Made by a program: the position numbers and the translations under genes. The notes beneath the pieces are model-generated. The model was given only the letters and a program-made list of their open reading frames with translations. It did not search any database and had not been told where the DNA came from. Positions 19,067-28,774 of a DNA stretch of 53,266 nucleotides are shown piece after piece. Position 1 is the stretch's first letter. Every line of letters starts with the position of its first letter. The DNA is from Candidatus Acidiferrales bacterium (lineage in GTDB: Bacteria > Bacteroidota > Ignavibacteria > Kryptoniales > JAKASW01): assembly GCA_035515795.1 (NCBI GenBank), contig DATJAY010000007.1, forward strand, positions 1 through 53,266, read 5' to 3'.

Positions 19067-20191
19067 ATGACAAAATCAAAGGTCGCAGTAATAAGAACTA
19101 AGCCAATCACTGTACTCGAAGACATTCAGCGATTAACCGAACTGGGTGAAATGGAGACCGCTCTCGACAAAAGTGCGGCGACAATTCTTAAAGATAATAT
19201 TTCATGGCACTTCCCTTTTCCCGGAGCAAACACGACCCCCTGGCAAATGGAGGGGACGATACTCTCTTTGAAAAAAATCGGCTGCAAAGAAATCGTTTGC
19301 GTTCAAAATAAGACGGTAGTCACAAACGCGTTCAAAGGAGAAGACCTCAATAATTATGTGCCGATTTTTCGGCGGTACGATATCCCGGTTCTGTATAATT
19401 TCAAAGAAGAAGACATGACATGGATCGAGTATAAACCGAAAGCACAGATGCATGTCCTGTATAATGTTTATCCGGATGGGATCTATATCCCGGAATATTT
19501 CATTGGAAAAAACATCGTTCATCTTCCGACAATCAAAACTCATATTTATACCACCACTACCGGAGCAATGAAGAACGCCTTCGGCGGGCTGCTCAACACG
19601 AAGCGGCACTATACTCATTCCTGGATTCATAAAACACTGGTTGATCTGCTCGCAATTCAAAAGGAGATCCACAGCGGCATTTTTGCTATCATGGATGGGA
19701 CAACTGCGGGGAACGGGCCCGGTCCAAGAACGATGTTCCCGGTAGTGAAAGATCATATACTCGCGAGCGAAGACCAGGTTGCAATTGATGCAGTCGCGGC
19801 AAAGATGATGGGATTTGATCCAATGTCCATTGAGTACATAAGAGTAGCACATGAAGATCGCTTAGGTATTGGCGATCCGCGTGAGATCGAAATCGCGGGC
19901 GATGACATATCTAACGAGTCATGGGGATTTTCTGTCGGAGACAATGGAGCGAGTTTGGTCGGGGATATCCTTTGGTTCGGACCTTTGAAGAAGGTTCAAA
20001 ATTTGTTCACTCGGACACCACTTGTTGGGGCGCTCATTTTAGGATCCGAGGTGTATCACGATTACTATAGATGGCCGTTGAAAGACAGAAAAACTTTTGA
20101 ACGCTGGCGCGCAAATACACATTGGGGCAAGTTATTTCAGCAATACGAGCAGACAGAACTGATGTTGGACACACAGAACGTAGAAGAGTGA
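19067..20191 (+). CDS. DUF362 domain protein
   Basis: A 374-residue protein with the DUF362 signature: a KTHIYTTTTGAMKNAFGG segment around residues 150-170, followed by conserved DGT and DHILAS motifs. Many DUF362 proteins carry a ferredoxin-like [4Fe-4S] domain; this one has no CxxCxxC cluster and so is the stand-alone form. The biochemical role of the family is not settled. No signal peptide or membrane span is seen, so it is probably cytoplasmic. It stands alone on the plus strand between the ribosomal block and the sugar locus, convergent with the GH5 gene. Confidence 0.75.
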   Translation: MTKSKVAVIRTKPITVLEDIQRLTELGEMETALDKSAATILKDNISWHFPFPGANTTPWQMEGTILSLKKIGCKEIVCVQNKTVVTNAFKGEDLNNYVPIFRRYDIPVLYNFKEEDMTWIEYKPKAQMHVLYNVYPDGIYIPEYFIGKNIVHLPTIKTHIYTTTTGAMKNAFGGLLNTKRHYTHSWIHKTLVDLLAIQKEIHSGIFAIMDGTTAGNGPGPRTMFPVVKDHILASEDQVAIDAVAAKMMGFDPMSIEYIRVAHEDRLGIGDPREIEIAGDDISNESWGFSVGDNGASLVGDILWFGPLKKVQNLFTRTPLVGALILGSEVYHDYYRWPLKDRKTFERWRANTHWGKLFQQYEQTELMLDTQNVEE

Positions 20192-20299
20192 TGACGTTCA
20201 GAATCTTGTGAAGACATGGTTCACAGGTGATCTTGCATCTGCCTCAATTAGTTGCGCTGCCATCGATCTTTGACTTGCAGTTAAGAATTGTTTACAGAT

Positions 20300-21409
20300 T
20301 CATCTTCCGTTAGACTTCTCTGAAGAATCAGCGCCAGTAACGAGTCCGTGCGCTGCAGCCTCAAAGAATTTTCCGCCTTCATTCAATTTGAATTCTTCCC
20401 ACGACTGCAGCATCGCCGGCTGCCACAAAGGATCCAGTATCCACCATATCCAGCTTATGTGGTTCTTGCTAAAGTATTTTATGACCGAATTTCCAAATTC
20501 AAGATTCGCCTGCCAATCCGGCAAAGTAAAGCCTAGTTCCGTTGCAACAAGCGGATACTTTGCCGCGACAAATCCGAAGTCCTCATTCCACTTCGGCTCA
20601 TAAGGTGGCGTTCTCTTGTGCGGATACGGATGGACTGAGTAAGCGATTCCCTCAGCGTCAATCGATGCATAGCGAATCGGTGACAAATCGTAAGCCCAAT
20701 CGAATCCAGCTACCAACGGTATGCTCTGATTGTTGTAGGCTCTGATCAACTTTATCAGTTCTTCATTGATCTCTTTCCATTGATCCCACGAAACACTGCC
20801 TAGTTTTCCGAGCTGATTCGTCGGCTCATTGAATAATTCCGAGAAAGCAACAGTATGATGTCCACTGTAGCGGCCGGCGATGGTTGCCCAGAAATCAAAA
20901 GTCTCCTGAAGGCTGGTTACATAAACACTGTTCTGGTATAATCCCTTCTCGAGATTTCCGATGGAGTGCCAGTCGATGTCGACATACAAGCTCTCCTCCG
21001 TGCACCATTCGACCGCCTGATCAAGGAGCTTCAAATACTTTTCCGGTGTCCTGTCGCGCCACGCCGCAGGATGAACGGGGAGCCTCACCAAATCCGCCCC
21101 CAAACGCTTTGCCTCGATAAAAAGATCTTTGTTCCACACTCCTCTTTGTTCGAGATTGTCCGGATCAGCGACGGCAATGCCATGGAACAAGATTGTGTCA
21201 CCGTTTGAATTGACAAATCTATTCCCGACTACTTTTATAAGCGGAAGGACTTTTGCATTCAGGGTGTCCGGTCGCTCACCGAATTGCCTGTCGGCATCCC
21301 AATTGTGTCCTCTCGTCCACGCCTTCGGTGGATCGATCTGAGCTGACGCCGTAACGAAAAAGCTTATGTAGGAAACGAAAATCAGAAATAGAGTGCCGCT
21401 ATTCTTCAT
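20300..21409 (-). CDS. Secreted GH5-family endoglycanase (cellulase/mannanase type)
   Basis: A 369-residue protein with a signal peptide (about residues 1-23, ending TASAQ) and one GH5-like (beta/alpha)8 domain. The acid/base is Glu195 in FSELFNEPT and the nucleophile Glu291 in VATELGF; His260 in HPYPH is also typical. GH5 enzymes are retaining endo-acting hydrolases of beta-1,4-glucans or mannans; the exact specificity cannot be read from the sequence. There is no lipobox and no T9SS tail, so it is probably periplasmic or released. It is the last gene of the minus-strand sugar run, 133 bases after a GH94 gene. Confidence 0.85.
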   Translation of the reverse strand: MKNSGTLFLIFVSYISFFVTASAQIDPPKAWTRGHNWDADRQFGERPDTLNAKVLPLIKVVGNRFVNSNGDTILFHGIAVADPDNLEQRGVWNKDLFIEAKRLGADLVRLPVHPAAWRDRTPEKYLKLLDQAVEWCTEESLYVDIDWHSIGNLEKGLYQNSVYVTSLQETFDFWATIAGRYSGHHTVAFSELFNEPTNQLGKLGSVSWDQWKEINEELIKLIRAYNNQSIPLVAGFDWAYDLSPIRYASIDAEGIAYSVHPYPHKRTPPYEPKWNEDFGFVAAKYPLVATELGFTLPDWQANLEFGNSVIKYFSKNHISWIWWILDPLWQPAMLQSWEEFKLNEGGKFFEAAAHGLVTGADSSEKSNGR

Positions 21410-21542
21410 GGTATTCTCTTTTTAAAAATCTTCGGACGGTCCAATGGGTTAATCCACAAGTCCACTATTCTCACGCCGGAACGCTCCGTATAAGCCATGT
21501 GTGGCAGCTTCTTTGCAGAAACATTGTTCTGCATTCCAGCTC

Positions 21543-23939
21543 CTATCCCATCGTCACAATAACTTCATTTTCAACTTTCATTTTTGCCACAGGGATAAAA
21601 TTATTTTCCAAGGGTTCCTCGTTCAAGACAATCTTCTTTACGCCCTTTTCCACACCTTTCGGATTTTCAACACGGATCCTCAAAATCTTTCCGCGGAACT
21701 TACGCTCAATGTCAAAAGATTTCCATTTCGCCGGTACGCAAGGATCAATTCGCAATCCATTTATCTCAGGTCGAACTCCGAGAATGAATCTCGTGATGGC
21801 ATAATAAGTCCATGATGCCGAACCCGATAGCCATGGTATGCGCGATACGCCATGCTTGGGACTTTCCTTCGAGTGGGTCGACTGGCAGACAACATAAGGT
21901 TCAATTTCACGGATCTCTGCTTTCTTGTTATAAGCGGCCGGCAGATATGCCCGCAGGTATTCATATGCTTGATCGCCATGTCCCAGGATTGCCTCAGCCA
22001 TCACTGCCCACGGTTGCGTGTGGACGAAAATACCAGCGTTCTCCTTGAGACCGGGATTGAAGAACGACGCTCTCACGACCTTATAATCTGTCTTCGTATA
22101 CGGCGGATCACAGAGCGCGAGACCATACTTCGTAAAAAGCCGCTTGCGGACCTGTTGCATAGCCGCCTCAGCGTGCTCGCGAGAGGCGACCCCCGATATC
22201 ACCGACCATGTTTGAGTATTCAGGAAAATCTGACCTTCAGCACAATCCTTCGAGCCGAATTTCACACCATCATGCCGAAAGCCGCGGGCGAACCATTCTC
22301 CGTCCCACGCATATCGCTTTATGTTCGCATCGAGTCTTTCGAGAATAAGCTTTGCCCACGACGATTCGTCCGCCTTCTTGAGAAAGAGAGCGACGTCAAT
22401 ATAGACCTTGAAGGCGTACCGAAGCTGCATTGTGACGAAAATCGATTCACCTTTCCGGCCAAATCTTAGTGTGTCGTTCCAGTCTGCCATCAAGCCGCAC
22501 GGAAGTCCATGGGCACCGGACCTCTCCAGACTAAACTGGAGTGCACGTTTCATGTGAGCGAAAACCGTGTCGGCCCCTTTGTCGGCATATGGCAAAACTT
22601 TCCTGTAGAATTCAGTATCCCCAGTTTCCTCAACGTAAGCGGGAATGGCGTTGAAAAGCCAAAGGGCATCGTCTGAGCGATAGTCCTCTTCTTTCGGCGC
22701 AGGTTCGTGACCTGGGTTATGACTGAACGGCAAGATGACCGGCATTGCTCCGCCAGTCGAAACCTGGCCGGTTATCATCAGCTCCAATCGTTTCCTTGCT
22801 TCATCCGGAATTGCGTGTATGACACCAAGAAAATCTTGAACCGTGTCGCGATACCCCAACCCATCGCGATCGACGCCGGTGTAGACAAGACTTGCGGCTC
22901 GCGACCATGCGTAGGTTATCATTGAATTATAGATTCCCCAGGTATTGATTGTTGCGTTGAGTTCCGGGTCAGGAGTCTTCGCGCTAAACCCTTCGACCCG
23001 TTTGTGCCAGAATGATTTCAGCTCCGAGAATGCCTCATCAACCTTTTTAACCTGACGAAATTCATCTGCAGCTTCTTTTCCTTCCTTCTCGGCGCTTCCA
23101 ATCCCAACGATGACGGCAAACTCTACAGTCTGACCCGGCCTCAGAGAAAACTTTACCTGGAGTGAACCGCAAGGATTATCTCCATACGCCAGGCTGTCAG
23201 AACATTTTCCCCGTTCAACTGCGATAGGATTTGCATAAGTCCGGTATGGACCAAGAAATACTTCACGATCTGTGTCGTAGCCGGAGACTTTTGCTCCTAC
23301 CATGACTTGAAACGTATGACGACCCTGGTCCTTTTCCTTGAAATGTTCCGGCATCGCCGGGATGTTTATGTTTGTACCATGATCGATGATTCCATCAATA
23401 ACCTTCATCTGCGCAATGTACTGAACATACTGGATGTTTAATAGATCATCCATAGCATTCCAGTTTCCTGCATACTCGAGATAACTAAATGCACTCAACG
23501 ATCTTTTCTTCTTGGAGGCATTCGTGACTTTAACTTTCCAGATCTCGAAACAGCGACCGAGCGGCACAAAGTAAGTTACCTCAGATTTGATGCCGCTGTA
23601 TTGAGACTCTATAATTGTATAGGCCATACCATGACGACAAATCGATTTGTATCTTGAAAGCGGTTTCCCTACGGGTTGCCATGATGCGGACCAGAAATCG
23701 CGTGTGCCATGATCATGGAAATAGATGTACCGGCCTGGCTGGTCCGTAGGAATGGAGTTGAAACGAAAACGGACAAATCGTCCCATCCCGCCGGATTTGT
23801 AAAAGCTGTAGCCGCCAGCATTGTTCGTGATTATCGCACCGTACTCCGTTGAACCCAGGTAGTTCGTCCATGGCTTCGGTGTGTCCGGACTAGCGATAAC
23901 ATATTCTTTGTGTTTGTCGTCAAAATTTCCGTACTGCAT
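21543..23939 (-). CDS. GH94 glycoside phosphorylase (cellobiose phosphorylase-like), copy A
   Basis: A 798-residue cytoplasmic enzyme without a signal peptide. GH94 enzymes cleave beta-glucosides with phosphate and inversion, giving glucose 1-phosphate. Visible family marks are STEYGAIITNNAGGYSF near residue 30, RDGLGYRDTVQD near 360, the ADWND motif at 485-489 whose last Asp (489) corresponds to the catalytic acid, an HTQPWAV phosphate-site region, and the C-terminal GLRIDPCVP. It is nearly the same length as copy B (25544-27940) and aligns with it end to end with about one residue of gap. Cellobiose is the obvious substrate, but cellodextrins or other disaccharides are possible. It follows the transporter gene by 74 bases. 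Confidence 0.9.
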   Translation of the reverse strand: MQYGNFDDKHKEYVIASPDTPKPWTNYLGSTEYGAIITNNAGGYSFYKSGGMGRFVRFRFNSIPTDQPGRYIYFHDHGTRDFWSASWQPVGKPLSRYKSICRHGMAYTIIESQYSGIKSEVTYFVPLGRCFEIWKVKVTNASKKKRSLSAFSYLEYAGNWNAMDDLLNIQYVQYIAQMKVIDGIIDHGTNINIPAMPEHFKEKDQGRHTFQVMVGAKVSGYDTDREVFLGPYRTYANPIAVERGKCSDSLAYGDNPCGSLQVKFSLRPGQTVEFAVIVGIGSAEKEGKEAADEFRQVKKVDEAFSELKSFWHKRVEGFSAKTPDPELNATINTWGIYNSMITYAWSRAASLVYTGVDRDGLGYRDTVQDFLGVIHAIPDEARKRLELMITGQVSTGGAMPVILPFSHNPGHEPAPKEEDYRSDDALWLFNAIPAYVEETGDTEFYRKVLPYADKGADTVFAHMKRALQFSLERSGAHGLPCGLMADWNDTLRFGRKGESIFVTMQLRYAFKVYIDVALFLKKADESSWAKLILERLDANIKRYAWDGEWFARGFRHDGVKFGSKDCAEGQIFLNTQTWSVISGVASREHAEAAMQQVRKRLFTKYGLALCDPPYTKTDYKVVRASFFNPGLKENAGIFVHTQPWAVMAEAILGHGDQAYEYLRAYLPAAYNKKAEIREIEPYVVCQSTHSKESPKHGVSRIPWLSGSASWTYYAITRFILGVRPEINGLRIDPCVPAKWKSFDIERKFRGKILRIRVENPKGVEKGVKKIVLNEEPLENNFIPVAKMKVENEVIVTMG

Positions 23940-24013
23940 AGATTGCCCTTAATTTTGAATATTAGATTCTAAGTTTGAATTAAGGATTCATAATTCAAAC
24001 TCACATTCAAATT

Positions 24014-25510
24014 TCACCTTGCCTCTGCAACACCGGCCGCAGCGCGTCTCGCTTCGACTTCTTCCTTTATCTTCTTGACCACGGGCTCGTTGAGTCCGTA
24101 GAAGAAAATGAGGAGCAGAACAGCGACAAGCCCTGGAACCACTGGAATAACGCTCATCATGGATTTTATGCCCGATAAGACCTCGACATTTTGTGCCACG
24201 TTGGCCTGGAACCCCGTCATAGCGAGAATCCATCCTGCGATGGCCGTACTGATGGCCCATCCCAATTTGTTAGACATGATAGAAGCGGAATAAACGAGAC
24301 CTGTGGCCCTTCTTCCCGTCTTCCACTCAGAATAGTCAGCCGTGTCCGCGTACATCGCCCACAACAGCGGAGAGATCGGTCCACCGACGACAGAACCAAC
24401 AATTTGAAGGATAAACATCCAGAGAAGATCCGCGGGCCCGAGCACGAAAAACAATCCCGTCGAAATCAGGGCAGCAACAAAAAGCGCGATAGCCGCGTTC
24501 TTCCTGCCGAATACGCGTGAAAACCAGGGAACGAGCAAAACTCCGAGAAGCGAAGATCCCTGTCCGACAACGTTGAAGAATGAAGCGAGAACCTCGTATC
24601 CGTACTTATGGCTCTCATCCACGAGAGAAATCGGCTGCTTTCCGAAGAATCCCCATAGCGGATTGATCACGTATCTGACCATGAAATTGATGAAATGCGT
24701 CATCCATGGAACAACCTGCTCGCTGACATAGTACTTAAAATAGTAAACTGTTGCATTGAGCCTTATCGCTACAAAAAGAATTAGCAGAATGGTCACGCCA
24801 AATAATACAATCCATGGAGTGTTCTTGGAAATATCCTTAAGATCGCCCCTGACTGATGTCTTCTCTTTTGACATCGGCTGGATCCGTTCGTGCGTGGAGA
24901 AAAATACTATCGTAAAGAAAATTATTGCAACGATTGCGTAGAGCACCATGGTCGTTTGCCAGCCTTTTGCGCTGTTCCCGCCTCCGAAGTACTCGGCGAG
25001 CGGCAACGCGGTGGCTGAAACAACTATACCGGCAGAGTATGCACCGACAAACTTGAAAGAAGAAGCGCTCGTTCGTTCGTTGGGTTCGCCGCTTATCACG
25101 CCGAGGAGCGACGTATAAGGAATATTTATTGCCGAATAGAAGAACATGAACGCAATGAACGTCACATAGGCGTAGACGAGTTTTCCCGTCGGAGAGAAGC
25201 CAGGAGTGGAGAACGCTAGCACGGCGGCTATCGCGAGCGGGAGAGACATCCAGATCAGATACGGCCTGAACTTGCCCCAACGCGTTTGTGTACGGTCCGC
25301 GGTCATGCCGATGCCGACATCAAAGAAAGCGTCCAGCGCCCTCGAGATCGCGATCATGGTACCCGCGGCGGCGGCGGCTAATCCGAATACATCCGTGTAA
25401 AAGAAAAGTAAGTACACCATAATTGTCTGCCAGAATAGAACAGATGCAAAGTCACCGCATCCGTATCCAGTCTTTTCCAAGAAAGAAAGTTTCTGACTAT
25501 CTGTGCTCAT
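24014..25510 (-). CDS. GPH-family (MelB-like) sugar:cation symporter
   Basis: About 498 residues with roughly 12 hydrophobic spans. The first loop carries the GPH-family pattern RALDAFFDVGIGMTADRT followed by TRWGKFRPYL, typical of glycoside-pentoside-hexuronide symporters that take up di- and oligosaccharides with Na+ or H+. The frame is open to 25534, but the ATG at 25508-25510 has GGAG six bases upstream and is the better start. It sits between the two GH94 genes (gaps 74 and 33 bases), so cellobiose-type or mannobiose-type disaccharides are the likely cargo. Confidence 0.9.
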   Translation of the reverse strand: MSTDSQKLSFLEKTGYGCGDFASVLFWQTIMVYLLFFYTDVFGLAAAAAGTMIAISRALDAFFDVGIGMTADRTQTRWGKFRPYLIWMSLPLAIAAVLAFSTPGFSPTGKLVYAYVTFIAFMFFYSAINIPYTSLLGVISGEPNERTSASSFKFVGAYSAGIVVSATALPLAEYFGGGNSAKGWQTTMVLYAIVAIIFFTIVFFSTHERIQPMSKEKTSVRGDLKDISKNTPWIVLFGVTILLILFVAIRLNATVYYFKYYVSEQVVPWMTHFINFMVRYVINPLWGFFGKQPISLVDESHKYGYEVLASFFNVVGQGSSLLGVLLVPWFSRVFGRKNAAIALFVAALISTGLFFVLGPADLLWMFILQIVGSVVGGPISPLLWAMYADTADYSEWKTGRRATGLVYSASIMSNKLGWAISTAIAGWILAMTGFQANVAQNVEVLSGIKSMMSVIPVVPGLVAVLLLIFFYGLNEPVVKKIKEEVEARRAAAGVAEAR

Positions 25511-25543
25511 ATACAGCTCCTTATTGTTTAGCAATTGACCTTT

Positions 25544-27940
25544 TCATTTGCCCATTACAACTTTTACAACATTTTGGTCTTTCATACAATCAACCGGAAT
25601 AAGATTCCTTTCGATCTTTTTTCCATTAACCGAAATTTCCTTGATTCCCTTTTCAACTCCATCCGGATTCGATACTCCGATGTGCAGCTTCTTGCCTCTA
25701 AAAACTCTCGCGACCTCGAATGACTTCCAGCTTGGTGGCACACACGGATCGATACGGAGACCATCGACTTCCGGTTTAATTCCCAAAATGAATTGCGTCG
25801 CCGCGTAATACGACCATGCTGCCGATCCTGAGAGCCACGGGAGTCTCGACGCGCCTCGACGCGGACTCCGCGGGCTGTTTATGAATTGGGAATAGACATA
25901 AGGCTCAATTTCCCTTACTTCAGCTCGCTCGCTATACGATGCCGGCATATAGGCCCGAAAAATATCAAACGCCTTGCCGCCATGTCCCAACATGGCCTCT
26001 GCGATGACCGCCCAACCTTGTGTGTGGCAAAAGATGGAGCCGTTCTCTTTCATACCCTTATTGAAAAGCGCAGCCTTCATCACCGAAATGTCGGTCTTCT
26101 CATAAGGCGGATCGCAAATCGTCAAGCCGTATTCCGTCCAGAGATGCTGATGAGTTCTTTGCATGATCAGTTCGGCGGTCTCTTTCGAGGCATGTCCACT
26201 AATCACCGCCCAGGTTTGCGGATTCAAGAAAATTTTGCCTTCATCATTTTTGCGAGAACCGAATGTTGCACCGTCTTCACGATAGCCGCGCAAGAACCAT
26301 TCTCCATCCCAGGCATGCTTCGCCAGACTTTCATCCAACTTCTCAAGATTTTTCTTAGACCACAAGATTTCCTTTTTGTTGCCCAGATACTCATTCACTT
26401 CGATGTAAGTATCCAGTGCATATCTCAATTGAAATGCCACAAAAACCGATTCGCCTTTTTGTCCAAGCTGGAGACAATCATTCCAGTCAGCCGCCAACCC
26501 GCACGGCAAACCATGCCGTCCGGAATGGTCCAAACTAAATTCGATGGCACGCCTCATGTGGCCGAGCACAGTATCTTTGCCTTTGTCCGCGTATGGAAAA
26601 ACCTTCCTATAAAAATCGACATGCCCGGTCTCTTTCACATAGGCCGGCACGGTATTGAAAAGCCACAGACAATCGTCGGAACGATATTCATTTTCCGACG
26701 GCGGTTTCTCGTGTCCTGGATGATGGCTGAATTGTTTCACGACAGGCATTGCTCCTCCCGTAGAGGCCTGTCCCGTCATCATCAGCTCAAGACGTTTCTC
26801 AGCTTCATCGGGGATGATGGACAAAACCCCCAGCAGGTCTTGAACCGTATCGCGGTAACCGAGTCCGTCACGCTCGCCTGCATACACGATGCTCGCTGCA
26901 CGCGACCATACATATGTAATCAGACAGTTGTACGGGCTCCACATATTCATCATACTGTCGAACTGAGGGTCGGGGGTTTTTACAGTCATGGACTTAAGTC
27001 TCGAATGCCAGTGAGATTTTACGTTTTCAAATTCATGCTGAGCCTTTTTGATGTCCGAAAATTCACCGACCGCCGCCCGGCCTTCCACCTCGGCCTGACC
27101 GATTCCCAGCAGGACTAACAATTCCTTCGATTCACCGGGATTAATTTCTAAGTCGGTTTGAAAAACGCCGCAGCCGTTGTCGCCGACGGCAATTGAATTC
27201 CCACATCGTCCCTGTTCCACAACCAGTGGATTCGCATATCCACGATAAGCGCCGATAAACTTTTCGCGATCGGTATCGAAACCGACGATGTCTGCACCGA
27301 CTAATGCAAAAAACATGTGCCGCGATTGAGGGTCCGCAGCAAAATCGCCGCGCACAACCGGCAGGAAAGGATTTGTGCAGTGATTGATGATGTTGTCGAC
27401 GACTTTCATCTCCACGATGAACTGCGTGTACTGGAGGTTCACCCAGTCCATCCACATCTGCCAATGGGATGAATACTCGATGAAAGGGAATATACTCAAC
27501 CGGCGTTTCTGATCGCTTAGGTTCGACACCTTCAGGAGCCAGCATTCCATTTGTTTCTCCAGCGGGACGAAGTAGGTACTTTCAGTGCGGACGTTCGAGT
27601 ATTCCGACTCGATAACCGTATAAGCTGTACCATGACGACAAATGGATTTGAATTTATCCAAAGGTTTGCCGGTCGGCTGCCACGATGCCGACCAGAAGTC
27701 ACCCGAATCTTTATCGCGCAGATAAAAGTACCTGCCGGGTTGGTCCATCGGTAGATTGTTCGGGCGCCATCTAGTAAACCGCCCCTGTGCTGCCGAGTTG
27801 AAGAAGCTGTATCCGCCGGCGTTGTTGGTGATAATCGCGCCGTACTCCGTCGAGCCGAGATAATTACTCCACGAGCGCGGCGTATCAGGCCGCGTAATTA
27901 CATATTCTTTGTTTTCATCGTCAAAGTAACCAAATTTCAA
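25544..27940 (-). CDS. GH94 glycoside phosphorylase (cellobiose phosphorylase-like), copy B
   Basis: Also 798 residues, cytoplasmic and clearly paralogous to copy A over its whole length. The catalytic WND acid is Asp488 in GLAADWNDCLQLG; copy A has DWNDTLRFG, so residues next to the acid differ. The N-terminal beta-sandwich contacts (GSTEYGAIITNNAGG) and the C-terminal GLRIDPCVP are kept. Differences cluster around residues 155-205 and in the loop after the acid, regions that could set acceptor length or identity. It follows the small outer-membrane gene by 34 bases. Confidence 0.9.
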   Translation of the reverse strand: MKFGYFDDENKEYVITRPDTPRSWSNYLGSTEYGAIITNNAGGYSFFNSAAQGRFTRWRPNNLPMDQPGRYFYLRDKDSGDFWSASWQPTGKPLDKFKSICRHGTAYTVIESEYSNVRTESTYFVPLEKQMECWLLKVSNLSDQKRRLSIFPFIEYSSHWQMWMDWVNLQYTQFIVEMKVVDNIINHCTNPFLPVVRGDFAADPQSRHMFFALVGADIVGFDTDREKFIGAYRGYANPLVVEQGRCGNSIAVGDNGCGVFQTDLEINPGESKELLVLLGIGQAEVEGRAAVGEFSDIKKAQHEFENVKSHWHSRLKSMTVKTPDPQFDSMMNMWSPYNCLITYVWSRAASIVYAGERDGLGYRDTVQDLLGVLSIIPDEAEKRLELMMTGQASTGGAMPVVKQFSHHPGHEKPPSENEYRSDDCLWLFNTVPAYVKETGHVDFYRKVFPYADKGKDTVLGHMRRAIEFSLDHSGRHGLPCGLAADWNDCLQLGQKGESVFVAFQLRYALDTYIEVNEYLGNKKEILWSKKNLEKLDESLAKHAWDGEWFLRGYREDGATFGSRKNDEGKIFLNPQTWAVISGHASKETAELIMQRTHQHLWTEYGLTICDPPYEKTDISVMKAALFNKGMKENGSIFCHTQGWAVIAEAMLGHGGKAFDIFRAYMPASYSERAEVREIEPYVYSQFINSPRSPRRGASRLPWLSGSAAWSYYAATQFILGIKPEVDGLRIDPCVPPSWKSFEVARVFRGKKLHIGVSNPDGVEKGIKEISVNGKKIERNLIPVDCMKDQNVVKVVMGK

Positions 27941-27974
27941 TTTATCGTCCTTATTGATAATGATTCATAGGGGA

Positions 27975-28583
27975 TTACAGCAAAATTGAAAACCCCACCA
28001 AGAGACCGACGTGAGAAAAGACGTAGTCATACTTGTATGAACCATAGCCAAAATCTTCGCTGCTAGACCACGCATGGCTTCGGTAGTTCACTTCAGCACG
28101 CAAAACTACAGACTGAGTTAATAAGAATTTTGCACCGGCACCCAGGTTGATGACCCCTATGTCGAATTTGTCGCTCATTTGTACAACCGTGCCGCCGCCC
28201 ATCATAGGTACTTGGATAGAATTTGAGATACCATAACCGGCTCGAACGAACAGCGCTGCTTTCGAATTGGGAGGAAGGTAAGTATAAGAAAGATTAAGTA
28301 GAAAATACTGAGCCGGTTGCGCATGTTGAACTGCCATGAGACTGATTTCAGGCTCGACTGAGAGACCATCAAGCAAATAGTATCCGGGAGAAATTGAGAA
28401 GAAAAGGAATTGTTCGGTTTGAGAATCGCTAGATGAATTGCCTAAATAAGTCCCGGTACTCTTATCTGTGGTTGAGCCGAGGCTGCCCGAAAACGAAAGT
28501 TCTAAATCTCCCTTGTTGAATTGTGCGTTGCTCATCGACGACGTTAACAGCAAAAAGCCGATTACTGCCACCATGGATTTCAT
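27975..28583 (-). CDS. Small outer-membrane beta-barrel protein
   Basis: A 202-residue protein with a clear signal peptide (about residues 1-20, ending SNAQ) followed by alternating hydrophobic strands, glycine-rich turns, and a final strand ending in hydrophobic residues (VGLLVGFSILL). This is the pattern of OmpW/OmpA-like 8-strand barrels (outer-membrane protein beta-barrel domain). It has no assigned substrate. Its place inside the sugar run, between GH130 and GH94 genes, hints at a role in passing oligosaccharides or in the envelope response to them. Confidence 0.65.
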   Translation of the reverse strand: MKSMVAVIGFLLLTSSMSNAQFNKGDLELSFSGSLGSTTDKSTGTYLGNSSSDSQTEQFLFFSISPGYYLLDGLSVEPEISLMAVQHAQPAQYFLLNLSYTYLPPNSKAALFVRAGYGISNSIQVPMMGGGTVVQMSDKFDIGVINLGAGAKFLLTQSVVLRAEVNYRSHAWSSSEDFGYGSYKYDYVFSHVGLLVGFSILL

Positions 28584-28743
28584 TGTTGCCTCCCTTATTA
28601 TTAGTTTTGTTCACATCGGGCGTCGCATGTACCGGAAGAACATGAACACTGCAAACAGCCGCGACCTGTTTAAAATATAAATGATTCCTCAATTTTACCA
28701 GCCTAGAAACAGGGATCGCCAACGGCATATTTTGGTTTGCCTT

Positions 28744-28759
28744 CTGACCACGTGATCAG
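28744..28759. promoter_or_regulatory. Near-perfect 16-bp palindrome downstream of GH130
   Basis: CTGACCACGTGATCAG is symmetrical apart from one mirrored mismatch pair, with a CACGTG core. It lies 15 bases after the GH130 stop codon, in the 191-base gap before the barrel gene. No T-run follows, so a terminator is unlikely; an operator or a transcript hairpin is possible. A hypothesis from symmetry alone. Confidence 0.3.
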
Positions 28760-28774
28760 GTGCAGGCCTTCGAT

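Noticed and set aside
25886-27118. Plus-strand open frame of 410 codons opposite a GH94 gene
   Set aside because: The minus-strand frame encodes a full GH94 enzyme with catalytic motifs; the opposite frame has no recognisable domain or ribosome binding site.
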